Shown one piece after another: positions 11,306 to 22,729 of a DNA stretch of 64,000 nt; the stretch's first letter is position 1, and each line of letters begins with the position of its first letter. The notes under the pieces are model-generated. The model was not told the DNA's origin and did not search any database. It saw only the letters and a program-made list of their open reading frames with translations. The DNA is from Brassica napus (Eukaryota > Streptophyta > Magnoliopsida > Brassicales > Brassicaceae): NCBI RefSeq assembly GCF_020379485.1, contig NC_063449.1, positions 37,569,473-37,633,472 on the forward strand. The letters are read 5' to 3'. The position numbers were made by a program, and so were the translations under genes.

Positions 11306-12670
11306 CTAGTGAGTGTTCATGGAAGTAAACCAATTCTCTAAATTCTTGACTGTAGAAGCAAGATGTGAGAACTTGTTGTTGAGCTCATTGTAGCTCCCAT
11401 CAACTTTGGAATGAAGGTTTTTCAACTCATAACCAACATGCTTCTCACTTCTAGTCTGAGACTCCAAGATTTGTTTCAGCAGGGTGTCAGTGCTGCTCTC
11501 TTGAGGAGCAGAGGAACCAGATGAGGGGTTTTGCTGAGGTTGATAGCTGCCTTGCTGGTTGTTTCGAGGCGGATAACCACTCTGTTGGTTGTTGGGATAG
11601 GATTTCTGTTGGTAGTTGTTGTACTGAAAGTTGGGCTCTTTTTTGTACCAGCTACCATTGTTGTTGATGAAACATAGCTCTTCCTGACCTTCCAAACCCT
11701 CAACCTCATGGACAACAGGTGGTGTATCTTGGCTTGGGTTACCAACAAAGTGCAGCTGCTCTTGTGTGGCTTTATCAGCAAGGAGGATGTCTATCTTATC
11801 CTGTAGAGCTTTCAACTCCTTCCTCGTCTGCTTATCATCTGTTCGACTGCTTCTGTCGTTGTCTCCACTGTAGACTGCATCACTCTTTACCATGTTGTCA
11901 ACCAGCTCCTCTGCATCTTCCTCAGTTCTCCCCAAGAAGAACTCATTGCTAGCTGTATCCAGTCTGGCCCTGTACTTAGGAAGAGCACCACGGTAGAATG
12001 TGCTCAGCAAGCTCTCCTTAGAGAAACCATGGTGTGGGCATTGAGCTTGGTAGCCCTTGAATCTCTCCCAGGCTTCACTGAATCCTTCCAAGTTCTTCTG
12101 TTGGAAACTGGAAATCTCATTTCTCAGCTTAGCAGTTCTTGAGGATGAGAAGAATTTCTCCAAGAATGCTCTTTTGCAGTCATCCCAAGTGGTGATAGAA
12201 TCGCTGGGTAGAGACTTCTCCCACTGACGTGCCTTATCCCCCAAAGAGAAAGGGAATAGCTTGAGCTTTAAGGCATCCTCTGACACACCATTGGTTATTG
12301 ACAACCCACAGTAGCTGTCGAACTTGTCCAAGTGGTCAAATGGGTCCTCTAGCGCTAAGCCATGATACTTGTTGTTCTCGATCACGTTGAGGAGTCCTGA
12401 CTTGACCTCAAAGTTGTTGGCTGCCACAGCCGGTGCTCGGATTCCTAGTCTATGACCATAAATGTTGGGCCGGTCATAAGTACCAATGGGTCGAGCTGCC
12501 CGCGGTTGGTGTTCTGCCCCTTGCGGTGGATCTGCCATATCAATATCCAATCTCTGCAAGTGGGCTTGTTGTTCTTCTTCTCTTCTAACTCTAGCACACT
12601 CCCTCTCGAAAGCTCTGATGTCTGCTACTATTGGAACTAGGTTTGATGGACCTCTGCTCCTCAAGTTCAT
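11306..12670 (-). CDS. Athila-type Gag (Retrotrans_gag)
   Basis: This encodes the capsid-like Gag of the LTR element, 454 residues from the ATG at 12670 (MNLRSRG). An upstream extension to 12742 uses only a TTG and ends against a ttcag acceptor-like string, so the ATG is preferred. The Retrotrans_gag core is clear: YHGLALEDPFDHLDKFD, then LFPFSLGDKARQWEKSLP, ITTWDDCKRAFLEKFF and AWERFKGYQAQCPHHG. The C-terminal third is a Q/N/S-rich tail without a zinc knuckle, as is usual in Athila. The frame is intact and ends in TAG directly before the protease section. Gag packages element RNA. An intact gag in an element lacking its own polymerase suggests selection for, or recent descent from, a Gag-supplying form. 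Confidence 0.88.
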   Translation of the reverse strand: MNLRSRGPSNLVPIVADIRAFERECARVRREEEQQAHLQRLDIDMADPPQGAEHQPRAARPIGTYDRPNIYGHRLGIRAPAVAANNFEVKSGLLNVIENNKYHGLALEDPFDHLDKFDSYCGLSITNGVSEDALKLKLFPFSLGDKARQWEKSLPSDSITTWDDCKRAFLEKFFSSSRTAKLRNEISSFQQKNLEGFSEAWERFKGYQAQCPHHGFSKESLLSTFYRGALPKYRARLDTASNEFFLGRTEEDAEELVDNMVKSDAVYSGDNDRSSRTDDKQTRKELKALQDKIDILLADKATQEQLHFVGNPSQDTPPVVHEVEGLEGQEELCFINNNGSWYKKEPNFQYNNYQQKSYPNNQQSGYPPRNNQQGSYQPQQNPSSGSSAPQESSTDTLLKQILESQTRSEKHVGYELKNLHSKVDGSYNELNNKFSHLASTVKNLENWFTSMNTH

Positions 12671-12780
12671 ACACCTGAAAGTGAAAGGTAGGTGAAGAAG
12701 AAGAATCAGTAACAAAACAAAATTAAAATGACTTAGTCTCAAGCAAGTGACTAAATCTCAATGTTTAAATCTACTCAGAA

Positions 12781-12796
12781 TTTGGCAACGGCGCCA
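12781..12796 (-). promoter_or_regulatory. Primer binding site of the LTR element
   Basis: On the minus strand TGGCGCCGTTGCCAAA lies 3 bases inside the 5' LTR. TGGCGCCGTTGCC is the primer site widely seen in plant gypsy elements of this class. Confidence 0.8.
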
Positions 12797-12799
12797 ATT

Positions 12800-14224
12800 T
12801 GATGTTAGGAGTTTTCAAGGCTCCTAAGACAAATGTTGTAGTATAGTGATTGTCGAACCAGTTCTGAGGGATATCAAAGCAATGAGAATGCAAGTACTCA
12901 CTTAATCTAAGTGCAACCAATGATTTAGATGAGTTTTAAGCTATGACCAAAACTAAAAAGCAATAACAGAATGATACTTTCTTGACTAAGGGAAAAGAGA
13001 ACTCATGGGCATAGGGATTAGACCTTGGGTGATCAAGTTTCGAACTAAGGATGACAAATGATTAATCAAACTATCGACCTTAAGCCTAAACACAATTCTA
13101 AGCAAGCTCTATGTCTAGATGAATGCTCATTTGCTAACATATCTCAAACATCAAATGTCTTTGGTTGAATAATATGAAAGCAATCATTACTAACAAGTCT
13201 ATTAGCTATCTTAGCACCTTTAACAACAAATGTCTTTGGCAAAGTATACTAAAAGCCTAGGAGAGTTGTCTCAGGCATTTCATCAAACACCTTTTGGGTG
13301 GGAAATGTCTATTGATCAACTTTTGAGTGGCCAACTCAGAAGATGCATTATGAATACTCTACTAGCGAGGAACAAGAATGATCTACACTAAAACATACTA
13401 GAACTAACCTAATCACCCTTGATCTCCCTAACCCATGAATTCAAAAGGTGATTACTCACTAATCTCCATGATTCCTCTTACACCCACATTGGATTTCAGA
13501 TTAATCATGTAGAGAAATATATAAGAAATCAACAAGAACACAAGAACATAACAATCAAAATCCAAGAGATGAACTTCTCAAGAGAGTTTTTTGTGTATTT
13601 CTCAATAGATCCAAAGATCGTCTCCTCCTGGTGGCTTACAGAGTATTAAAACATAGGTTTAGAAAATAAAAACGTGCATAATGAAATGACCAAAAGGCCC
13701 TTAAGTAAAATAGAAAATCGACCCAACAATAGACGCGGAGCGACCTCGGCATGTCGCTCCGAGAGGTCGCTCTGGCCTTCGGGAGCGACCTCAGTGGGTC
13801 GCTCTGAGAGGTCGTTCCGGGCTTCGCTTCGTGTCGTCTCGCCATAGAGACGCGAGCGACCTCGGGGTGTCGCTTTGGGAGGTCGCTCCGAGAGGGGTGT
13901 GAGATGCGAGCGACCTCGGCGCGTCGCTCTGGGCAAGTCGCTTCACTGGTTGAATATGGCGAGCGACTTCAAGGTGCTTTGGAGCGACCTCATGACGTCG
14001 CTGCGGAACCTCACTCCCCTGCTATGCTCGTCCAATGATCACATATTTCACCTCCTTTGAGCTCCAAATACATCCAAATAGCCCCAAGAACTCCATGTGG
14101 CACTCCAACACCTGATAGAGACTCATGTATGCAAAATATAACCTAAACATGGCTAAATCCTAGTCTATATGATCAAAATGCACATGGATGAATGGATAAG
14201 ATAATGGAAATATGCAAGATATCA
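12800..14224 (-). repeat. 5' LTR of the Athila-type element
   Basis: This 1425-bp partner of 7230-8683 lacks about 30 bases present in the other LTR near 8400-8430, within the gagcgacct block. The outer end ATATCA is followed by the target duplication ttcat. Confidence 0.92.
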
Positions 14225-14384
14225 TTCATGAAAAGGTAATTTCTGCCGATTGAATCTTACATATCTCGAAATTATTGGCAAATGGCGTGTTGTTAGAGGC
14301 TGTGTGTTTTCACCAGGTATCGTCAATTAAACTGCCGCATTTAGATCTAATTCGACAATCCTTGAGAAGAAAGAGAAGAAAAAC

Positions 14385-15108
14385 ATGGCACTGCTCAATA
14401 TCGAAGGCTGTGTTACCGTCTGGCGTGACTACCACGGTGATGTCTTCGCCGCTCAAGCTGAACGCTTCTTCTCCAAGCTCATCGAGAAAGAGGTTTTTGT
14501 TTTTCTATTTCCTATGTGGTCTTCTGAGAAAGTCGTGTCTGTGACTTGAAAACATGGAAGTTGTGTATGAGAAAGTTCCCAAGTGAAACTGAAACCTTTC
14601 AAAGAAATGGACTCACTTGGTCTGAATTTGAAACTGTTATAAGTAACGAACAAGTTTGATTAGGGACATTAGGTTATATAGTTTGGATTTGAAGTAGAGT
14701 ATTCATTTCTCATTATGTTGTTTGGTTGGTCAGGGTGATATACAGTCAATGGGATCACTTACATACACACACAACTGTAATACTGGCAGTCTTCTAAAGC
14801 GTACACATAATTATTTAGCTTTTAGGTCTTTAAACATTATCGTGAGTAGTTAGAGGAAGAATCCCCAAGGTTCACTTTGTCGTAATGGTATGTTACTTCT
14901 GCCACACCTCTTATACTATACTGTTTTAAGAAAGTTTTTCTATTGTTCGATGTTCAAACTGATTTATGTTGATGGCAGTATGCATTACTTGATGAGATGA
15001 CTGACTTTGGGTACCCTCAGTATATGGAAGCAAGAATCCTCAACGAATTCATCAAGACTGATGCATATAGAATGGAAGTTACACAAAGACCTCCTATGGC
15101 TGTCACAA
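14385..15108 (+). pseudogene. AP-1 complex mu subunit fragment (captured)
   Basis: Two exon-like pieces of the clathrin adaptor AP-1 medium chain are present. The first (14385-14492) begins MALLNIEGCVTVWRDY and ends at KLIEKE before a GT. It corresponds to the family's N-terminal region, including the VWRDYRGD and AQAERFF motifs. The second (14979 to about 15108) follows an AG and reads LLDEMTDFGYPQYMEA and then TDAYRMEVTQRPPMAV. The exons for roughly residues 45-115 and the whole C-terminal cargo-binding domain are missing, so this cannot make a working adaptor. It lies next to the kinase fragment within the Helitron, as expected for captured gene pieces. Confidence 0.8.
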
Positions 15109-15109
15109 G

Positions 15110-15640
15110 TTCTCTCTTGAAGGAGAGAAGGGATACAGTACAATAGGAACGAAGGGCAAAGAAGGAAGCAAGCAGAAATGAAAGAGAGAAGGGAATCACA
15201 CGAGAAAAACGGTGTGCTTAGTGCCATGGTACTGAACGATGTCCAGTAAGGAAGATACTATATAGAAGAGATTGAAGAAGCTACTGACATATTAGCAAGC
15301 GACAGAAAAGTAAGAAAAGACTGATACATACCAGGCTATAAAGGCACACTTGATCACGCCCCTGTTGCATTAAAGTCTTAAGATCTGATGCTGCTCAAGA
15401 AAAGAAGCCATTTCAACACGAGGTCGAGGTTCTAAGTTTCATAAGACATCACCACATGGTTCTTCTCCTTCATGCGTGTCCTTAATATGGGTACTTGGTG
15501 TATGACTTCATGGAAAATGGGAACTTAGAGGATAGACTCTTTCTCAAAAAAAAATTTATATTTACGTGACATACACAAAACAACGACAAGTTTAGCTTAT
15601 CCTGGCTCTTTTTTACTCATTTGGAGCGCAAGATTAGTCA
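15110..15640 (+). pseudogene. USP/U-box-type receptor-like kinase fragment (captured)
   Basis: Frameshifted remains of a plant cytoplasmic kinase of the USP/U-box class. They include a charged coiled-coil stretch (about 15115-15215), a YIEEIEEATDILASDRK motif at about 15260-15310 matching the juxtamembrane start of these kinase domains, GTLDHAPVAL (ATP-lysine region), and LSW near 15597. Several stops and frame changes interrupt it, and the catalytic HRD and DFG motifs are not visible. The piece joins the AP-1 mu fragment without a recognisable intergenic gap, suggesting serial capture by the Helitron. Confidence 0.65.
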
Positions 15641-16731
15641 ATCGACTTATCAAAGCTATATGGTCATGTATTCAGTCAATTTTAAGTATCCATTTTGCAA
15701 GCAGAGCCAACCGCTTCACCAACTCTGCTCCAGTTTATGGGATCAGCATGTAAATGAGCGTAGGATTCATTAATGGTTTTCTTTATTTCTTCTTTATTGG
15801 CATAAGATCTGAGTGTGAGTTAGTGCTTTGGATTTTGACTTCTAATTATCCTTAATTCATTTGTTCAAGTTCTCATAAGAAATTAAAGCGGTATGCTCCC
15901 TAAGGTTCAACAAATATGTTTTCAAGGTTTGGTTTATGATAAACAAAAAAATATTGAACCAGTTATCCAAGAGTTCACAGAGAAGATCAAACTGGCAAAA
16001 ACTTTGTTGTTATATACATTTAGCTTATTGAAAACTCAATCAATACGACATGAGTGAAGGCAAAGATTGTACAAGGAATGAAGTGGTGCTGAATTGACAT
16101 ATTGTAAAGGTTATAAATTGTCACATTTGCTTCTCGATAGTACCTGTCAACGCGAATGGTTACATATGGTCACTTTAGAGTATCCTCTTTGTTTTTTTGT
16201 GAGCCCATTCTAAGGCATATATATACACACGTAAATATGTTTTCATTGTATATATGATCATACGACGATTTGTTATTTATTAATCTGATCAATGTTTTAA
16301 CATCACAGGATTCACGTGCTCTGGGAGCATACAGAAATATAATATCAGAGAATTAAAAAATGCAACTATTACTGCATATGTCGACCTCCATGCAAATGAT
16401 AAAAATTAATCCAGAGCTAATGCTAGAGGTTTGTATTTTACTCCGACTCAATCTTCTTGCCAAGAATATGAAAATATGAACACCACATTTTAGTGAATCT
16501 TTTCTGAATTTCTTATAATATTGGTAGAACTAAATGACTTAATCCTTTGAATCTAATATACTATAGTTCAAAAAAAAATCACGGTCAGTCCAAAAAAAAT
16601 CACAGTAATTTGTATGTTACAATATATTATGTAATTTGATGTTTTTGGCCCATTTTAATATTTTTTCATATACGAAGTTCTTTAATTTACCATGTGACAT
16701 GTAAAAATTGGAAAAAGTGGAATGTAAAAAT
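15641..16731. other. Helitron interior, no further gene recognised
   Basis: This may include more decayed kinase sequence. No catalytic motif could be read in any frame. Confidence 0.4.
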
Positions 16732-16977
16732 AGTCGGCGGAGAAAATTATATGTATTGACATCTATTTTGTCATGTATTTTAAGAAAAAACGTTTGCGTA
16801 AAAAAACTCTTCAAAAGTTTATTTCTTCGTGCTCTTCTTCTCCTCTCAAAAACAAGTCGGCGGAGAAAATTATATGTATTGACATCTATTTTGTCATGTA
16901 TTTTAAGAAAAAACGTTTGCGTAAAAAAACTCTTCAAAAGTTTACTTCTTCGTGCTCTTCTTCTCCTCTCAAAAACA
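16732..16977. repeat. Two 123-bp tandem units
   Basis: The unit starting agtcggcggagaaaattata at 16732 is repeated at 16855 with only a single visible substitution. Long overlapping open frames on both strands here follow from the repeat length being a multiple of three, and are not genes. Confidence 0.9.
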
Positions 16978-18130
16978 AGAGTTAAGCAAACAAATTATAT
17001 CTGATCAAAAGAAAGCAAGAGCTGAGACCTGTTGGAAACATAACAAAATAATGCTCCAACAAATCACAGTCTACAAAGCAAACCGAAGTTCATAATAAGT
17101 CGTCATGACAACAAAACCCCTTAACTAGCTGCCACAGGAAAGACCTTGACAACATATACATGCAGATGTGAAGATCTGTTGCTTTCATATAAAAATATCT
17201 ACAAACATATTAAAGTCGTGCACATCAGTTTTCTTTAACACCTCTTTTAATAAAATTCATACCCCGAATAACTATTAGTTACAAACGCATCAAAATAATA
17301 AATAGTGGACCCATAATTTTTCCGCACATGAACATGAACCAAAATTTGATTACTGCTCATAACACTAACACACCTCCATAAATAAAAACATCAAACACAA
17401 GAACTCAACCTCTCTTGGAAACAAAAGCCCAAATCAAAGTATCTCAAACCATGCAAACCAAACGACCAAACAGGTGACATCAACACATAGCTTGCCCCCA
17501 TTAAAATAAAAAGGTCCTTAAAACACCCCCAAAATATAAGACTCCGGTCCGAGGCTTAAACAAAAGTTCACCTGAAAGTATATGATGAAACCAGCGGAGA
17601 CAAATGGAATAAATTAACCTCAAAACAATTGCAGCACCTGGTAGAACAGAAAAATAAATAACCATCAGTGCTTTATTAGAACCAGTGATAACAATTAGAA
17701 ACAACTGCCGTGTGGTTTAAATAAAAGAAACAACTGCCGTAACTGTTTTCAAGAAGAAAAAAAAATAAAGTGGGAACAGACGCCAGTAATCAAACCATAT
17801 CGTTACCAATTAACTGACTATCAATTAGTTATTTCCGAGTAGGAGCAACTTATTCAGACAATAGGAGATTTACATTATTAATCAACATATCTCATGCATA
17901 ACTCAACAGTTTTCATCGACTTTAATTTATGTTTTAAGTTAAACAATATTTATTTTGATATAACTATCAGCTATTTATTCTATTTTTATTGCATTAATCT
18001 ATGAAAACCATTTGTGCTATTCATTTTTGACCTAACCAACTACAAAACAAAGTAACACACTACTATTACTAACCACTATCAAATGGATAAAAAAAACATT
18101 TTGAACACATTAGAAAACAAAACATACAAA
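16978..18130. other. Helitron 3' interior, no gene recognised
   Basis: No recognisable product was found. A minus-strand frame at 17704-17501 has no known motif. Confidence 0.4.
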
Positions 18131-18935
18131 CCCGGTGCGTATCGCCGGAATACCACTAGCATATATATATATATATATATTCGTTTGCTATATTCTAAAT
18201 ATAGTATTATAAGTTAGAGGCTTAGATTCTTAGGGGTCATAAAGAAAGTATAATTCTTTTGAAAGATTATACCCATAAGAAAATTAAAACAACAACTTAA
18301 ACAAAATAAAAAAATATAGAATAAAAATAAATATATTTTTTTTAACACTGCACAAATCACCAAATACATTTTCATATAATTTCTAATCTATTATATATAA
18401 TGATCAGTTATCTATAATATATGTGATACTGTTACGGATAATGATTTAACGATGGAGCATTTCTTAAAATAATTAGCTCGAATGACAGTTTTACTTGTAA
18501 AGTAATCTCGATGGATAGATTCTCTTTGCAAAAGACGGTTACAATAAACAATTCTACCTAGAATATTCTAGAATCGTAATAATTTTTTACATTCTATGAT
18601 TTACAAGAAATTGAATCGTCTGGAATTCGAACTTTATATTTGGATGCAGAAAATCTTTAAACTTTAATTAGTAAACTATGGTGTTTTAAGTACGAATTTC
18701 TTTTAGAAAAAAAAAAGACACGTAACGGTTCAGGGTTAACCTAAAATCTTAGATGTCGAACACTGATACCTTCACAGAACATAATAATTTTCTTATATAT
18801 CGAAACCAAAATAAAAGATTCTATGATTGTTTAGAAAAGGACTTGTGGAAATAATGTGTCAGCGTAACTATATATATGTGGCGTCATCATTAGGTATTTG
18901 GATGATCATAAGAAAAATAATAATAGAAAAATATG

Positions 18936-18976
18936 GGAACTTGGAACTTTTTTTTTTAGTCATCGGAACTTGGAAC
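18936..18976 (-). mobile_element. 17-bp poly(A) insertion between 12-bp direct repeats
   Basis: ggaacttggaac occurs at 18936-18947 and again at 18965-18976. Between them is ttttttttttagtcatc, which on the minus strand reads gatgact followed by ten A. Copy B (44616-44640) has a single gggaacttg and no T run, so it is the empty site. This fits a severely 5'-truncated retroposon insertion. Confidence 0.7.
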
Positions 18977-19444
18977 GTTTCAGGTTTATGGTTTCATGCG
19001 AAATTCAGCTGCTATTCGTGATTTGTCTTTATACAGTTTCAATATCGAATACAGAAGTCCATTTTATCTTAACTTTCACCAGCTAAAATATAATCCTTCA
19101 ATATTTTTAAATAATGTTTTAGTTTATCCACACATACTAAAAAAATTAAAGACGTATTTTATTTATTAGTTTTTTTTAAATAAAATTCTACTCATATTTT
19201 TATATTTATTTATTTTTTAATTTTAAATAAATAAATTCCTAAAAGATCAATCTATCAAACAAAAAAATATATTTTTATATTATTAAATTTAAATTTAAAT
19301 TTTAATTTTAACTGTTGACTAGTTTATGCGCACAAATGTTTGTTTATTTTTTATGGACAAATAAGAATTAGTTTTTTCTTAATGTTTATACGTTGGCTGA
19401 TCACTAAATATCCAACTGTCTATAAGTTATTCTTGTGTCAAATT

Positions 19445-20267
19445 TAGGTCTGGGCATTCGGGGTCCCAATCGGGTTTCGGTTTTATCCAATCGGGTCTCG
19501 GTTTTTCGGGTTTATCAAAATCAGCCCCATTCGGATTATATAAAAATTCGGTTCGGGACCGGTTCGGGTTTTATCGGGTTCGGATCGGGGTTAGTAAATC
19601 TTCAAAGAACCGGTACAACCCGGTGTACTTTCGGGTTTTGGGTTCCAACCGGTTCTTCGGTTTTAAAGTACTTGATTTATACATATTTTGTAACCAAAAC
19701 ATAAGTAAAATCGGTTCTTCGGGTTTAAAGTACTTGATTTGTACCTATTTTGTAACCAAAACATAAGTAAAATCGATTCAGAAATAAGAAAAAAACATCA
19801 AACATGATCATTCAAAGTCAAACGAAAGGTATACGTTGTTATCTATAGAAAGAAAACAAATAAATGAAATCATAAAACGAAAAATTAAGTTCTCATGAAA
19901 TAAAAAATTATTCAATGAAAATAAAACCAAAATCTAAAAATTTCATGCCTCAACCGCCACTTTCAACCATCAACCTTCAAGTAGTAGATAGTTATTGTAG
20001 ATGTTTAACAATATCTTAGTGTATTTTAGCTACATATCAGGAATTAAGATCATGTTTGGTACAAGTTCTTTTTTGGCATTTTGAATGTTTCGGATTCTAT
20101 CGGATATCCATTTAATTTCGGGTTCGGTTCGGATAATACCCATAACCCGAAATACCATAAAACAAGATCCATTCGGTATTTATGTCGGGTTCGGATCGGT
20201 TCGGATTCATTTTTATCGGATCGGGTTCGGTTCGTATTTTCGGGTTCGGTTTATTTGCCCAGCCCTA
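19445..20267. mobile_element. hAT-type non-autonomous element (823 bp)
   Basis: The exact 8-bp target duplication gtcaaatt lies at 19437-19444 and 20268-20275. The ends are taggtctgggca and tgcccagcccta, inverted repeats with one mismatch. Both flanks of the interior are packed with cgggttcgg words, and no transposase is present. The open frames 19435-19704 and 20081-20303 are translations of this repeat. Confidence 0.88.
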
Positions 20268-20275
20268 GTCAAATT

Positions 20276-22555
20276 CACATCTACGCAAGATACAATTAAT
20301 TAGAATTATGCTGGATTTTTTATTGCATATATAAAAGTTAAATGAGAATTAATGTATTACATAATCAATCCTAATTTTATTATATTAATTAATATTAACA
20401 TTTTTCATCATAAAATTTTAAATAGAAACAGAAATTTTATTATTTAATGTCAAATATATTTAGCATTTGAGCATATAAATAGTAATTCTTAATTTGAATT
20501 GTAGGAACATATCCACATATTAGGTTTTAATATGGGCTATGACACGTGATCATAATTATAAATAATAGTATATTTTCATATTTTTAATAAAAATTTGTTA
20601 AGAAAATTATGTGATATACGTTCACTATTTGTTGCATTGTTCAAAAATATTAAAAAATATGTTGGAATTTATTTATAGTTTTACAGGTAATTTAATTTTT
20701 TATATAAATATATGTTTATGTGAAATTTAAAATTAGATAATCTTTCTATTTAATCTGTTTCACATTTGTTTAACTTTATTTTCAGTAACTAAAATGCAAA
20801 TTAATCCATTTGAAAAGTGAATATAAAATATTAGAAAGATAAAAGACATTTTTAATTTTACTTTATTGATTCATAAATATAAAAAATTATTTAAATAAAT
20901 AATAAAATAAATCTTATTATTTTCGAATACCTGTTTTTGAGTTTGAACTATTATATAAAATTTTAAAACCAAAATTTGTTTTTTGAAAATACTTTTAAAA
21001 TTTTATTAAGTATTTAATTATCTATTTTTAAAATCATAGATGCCACCCTTCTAAAATTATATCTTTCTAATCTAAACTCTAAGTCTAGATTAATTAACCC
21101 TATTATATACATATCTATTTATCACAATTAAATATTTTATTATTTTAATCTTTTTTTGTGATGATTATTTTAACCTTTAGTGTACTATGTTTATAATATA
21201 AAAAATTAGTGTCATCCTATATATTTCTCTTTAAATATTTCCATATTTAATATAAATAATTCGCAAAAATGTAATAAAAGTATAATAATAATTGGACCCA
21301 TAACATAATAAAATAACTATTAATTGGATCCACAAAATAATAAAATAAAATAACTATGAACTAATTTTTAATCAGTTAATTTGATCAAGTTAAAATGTAT
21401 AAATATAATTTTAAATATTCTAGTTTTAGAAATATTCATTTTATAAATGAAAATAATTAATAGTTATTACTCAGTGTAAGAACTTAGTTTCTATGTTATT
21501 TATATATTATTATTTAATTTATGTTGAAATTTTCCATAAAATATTATATTTAATATTTATCTTTTGTGTGCATATTGAAGCAAAATTATTTCATAAAATA
21601 ATTTAAGTATTAAGCTATTAAATTAATTAATAATTTTAATAATAATGAGTTAATATATTAATTTTGATAGTCAATATTAATTATTTTAAATAAAATTACG
21701 AATTTTTTTTAATCACTAGATGACTAAAATATTTTATAATGAAGACTGCCAATATTAAAATCTAAAAGTTAAAAATATTTTTGATGGGATAAGCAATAAA
21801 TAACACTAAGAGTAATATCAATTTCATCTTATGTTTGGAAATTCATAAAATAGATAGATGTGTTTGTAAAAATAATAGTATATGATTTATTTTAATAATT
21901 TTGTTGTGCTGTTTTCCATGAAAATAACCAATATCTTAAGTGATTTATTTTGGATCAAAATAGGTTATTTCTTATCATTAGTATTTTTAGAAAGAAAAAT
22001 AAGAAACATAGGAAGAATTTTATTTTGTTGAAAATTTTAGATTTTGTTCATATCAAAACGTTTTACAGTGACAGTACCTTTGGATGCAGAGAGGAATAAC
22101 AACTAAGATTTTTAAGTAAATTTATATTAATTAGTGTTTTAAATGATAATTTTTCTGTAAAATTTATAGTGAAATAAAAACAAAACAAACAATATCCATA
22201 TATCTTGGATTAAATCAATTTATAACTCTTGTCATATAAATTGGATTATGTAATATTTAATTTTCACATATTTTAAAACGTTTATTATATTTTGATTACT
22301 TCTGTATGTTATTTTAGCTGATAAATTATCTCTACAAATAGTGTTTATTAAATTTCATTGTAAATATATATTCTCAACTAGAAACACTTCTACTTGCTTG
22401 ATTTGTCTTTTACTGTTTATTTTACTACTATAATTAGTTGAAAACTATATAATTAGTTGAAAACTATTTTTCTCTTTATTGAGAAGTGTATAGTACTTCT
22501 GAAATGGTATTTGGAACACTTCGAGTGGAAAATGTCTAACCCCTTGAAGAAGAAA
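20276..22555. other. AT-rich intergenic DNA
   Basis: No gene or bounded repeat is recognised. A short stretch at 21060-21110 resembles the aaccctaagtctagattagttaaccct core of the Mutator-like elements at 38760-40805. Confidence 0.5.
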
Positions 22556-22729
22556 GATAATAAGAGTCTTTTTTTTTTCCTTCAAAGATGATTATATTTA
22601 TAAAGGATAACAAAGAGTTATCCGAAACCAAATTACATCCGAAGAACTAACAAACAAACAACACTAAATCCTTAACAGGATTACTACTATACCACATCAA
22701 AATGAAACAAAACAAGCTACACAAAGATG

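Larger units (their letters stand above)
7230..14224 (-). mobile_element. Complete non-autonomous Athila-type LTR retrotransposon (gag-protease only)
   Basis: Two near-identical LTRs (7230-8683 and 12800-14224) start TGATGTTAGG and end GATATCA on the plus strand. They are flanked by the 5-bp target duplication ttcat at 7225-7229 and 14225-14229. The element reads on the minus strand: 5' LTR at the right, primer site at 12796-12781, gag, protease, polypurine tract, then 3' LTR at the left. The 4.1-kb interior has no reverse transcriptase, RNase H or integrase, so it must depend on enzymes from a relative. The LTRs differ mainly by a ~30-bp deletion and scattered substitutions, indicating a recent insertion. 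It lies inside the Helitron. Confidence 0.9.
6379..18159 (+). mobile_element. Gene-capturing Helitron (11.8 kb including nested LTR element)
   Basis: The 5' end is TCTATAATAATAAATGAGAG at 6379, preceded by A. The 3' end is a hairpin (cccggtgcg-tat-cgccgg) followed by aatacCACTAG ending at 18159. The flanks join up in the paralogous copy: aatcttat.. at 6368-6378 and ..ttcgtttgct after 18160 correspond to one continuous stretch, aatcttacatatgttcgttt, at 42143-42162. The whole block is therefore one insertion. The base after CTAG is C rather than T, and the paralog also has C there. Inside are fragments of an RPA-like gene, an AP-1 mu gene and a receptor-like kinase gene, plus an LTR retrotransposon (7230-14224). 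Without that insertion the Helitron is about 4.8 kb. No Rep/helicase gene is present, so it is non-autonomous. Confidence 0.7.

Noticed and set aside
16617..17004. Open frames of 70-106 codons with repeated peptides
   Set aside because: They come from the 123-bp tandem repeat, whose unit length is divisible by three.
17501..17704. 67-codon minus-strand frame
   Set aside because: Hydrophobic but matches no family I recognise, and lies in decayed Helitron interior.
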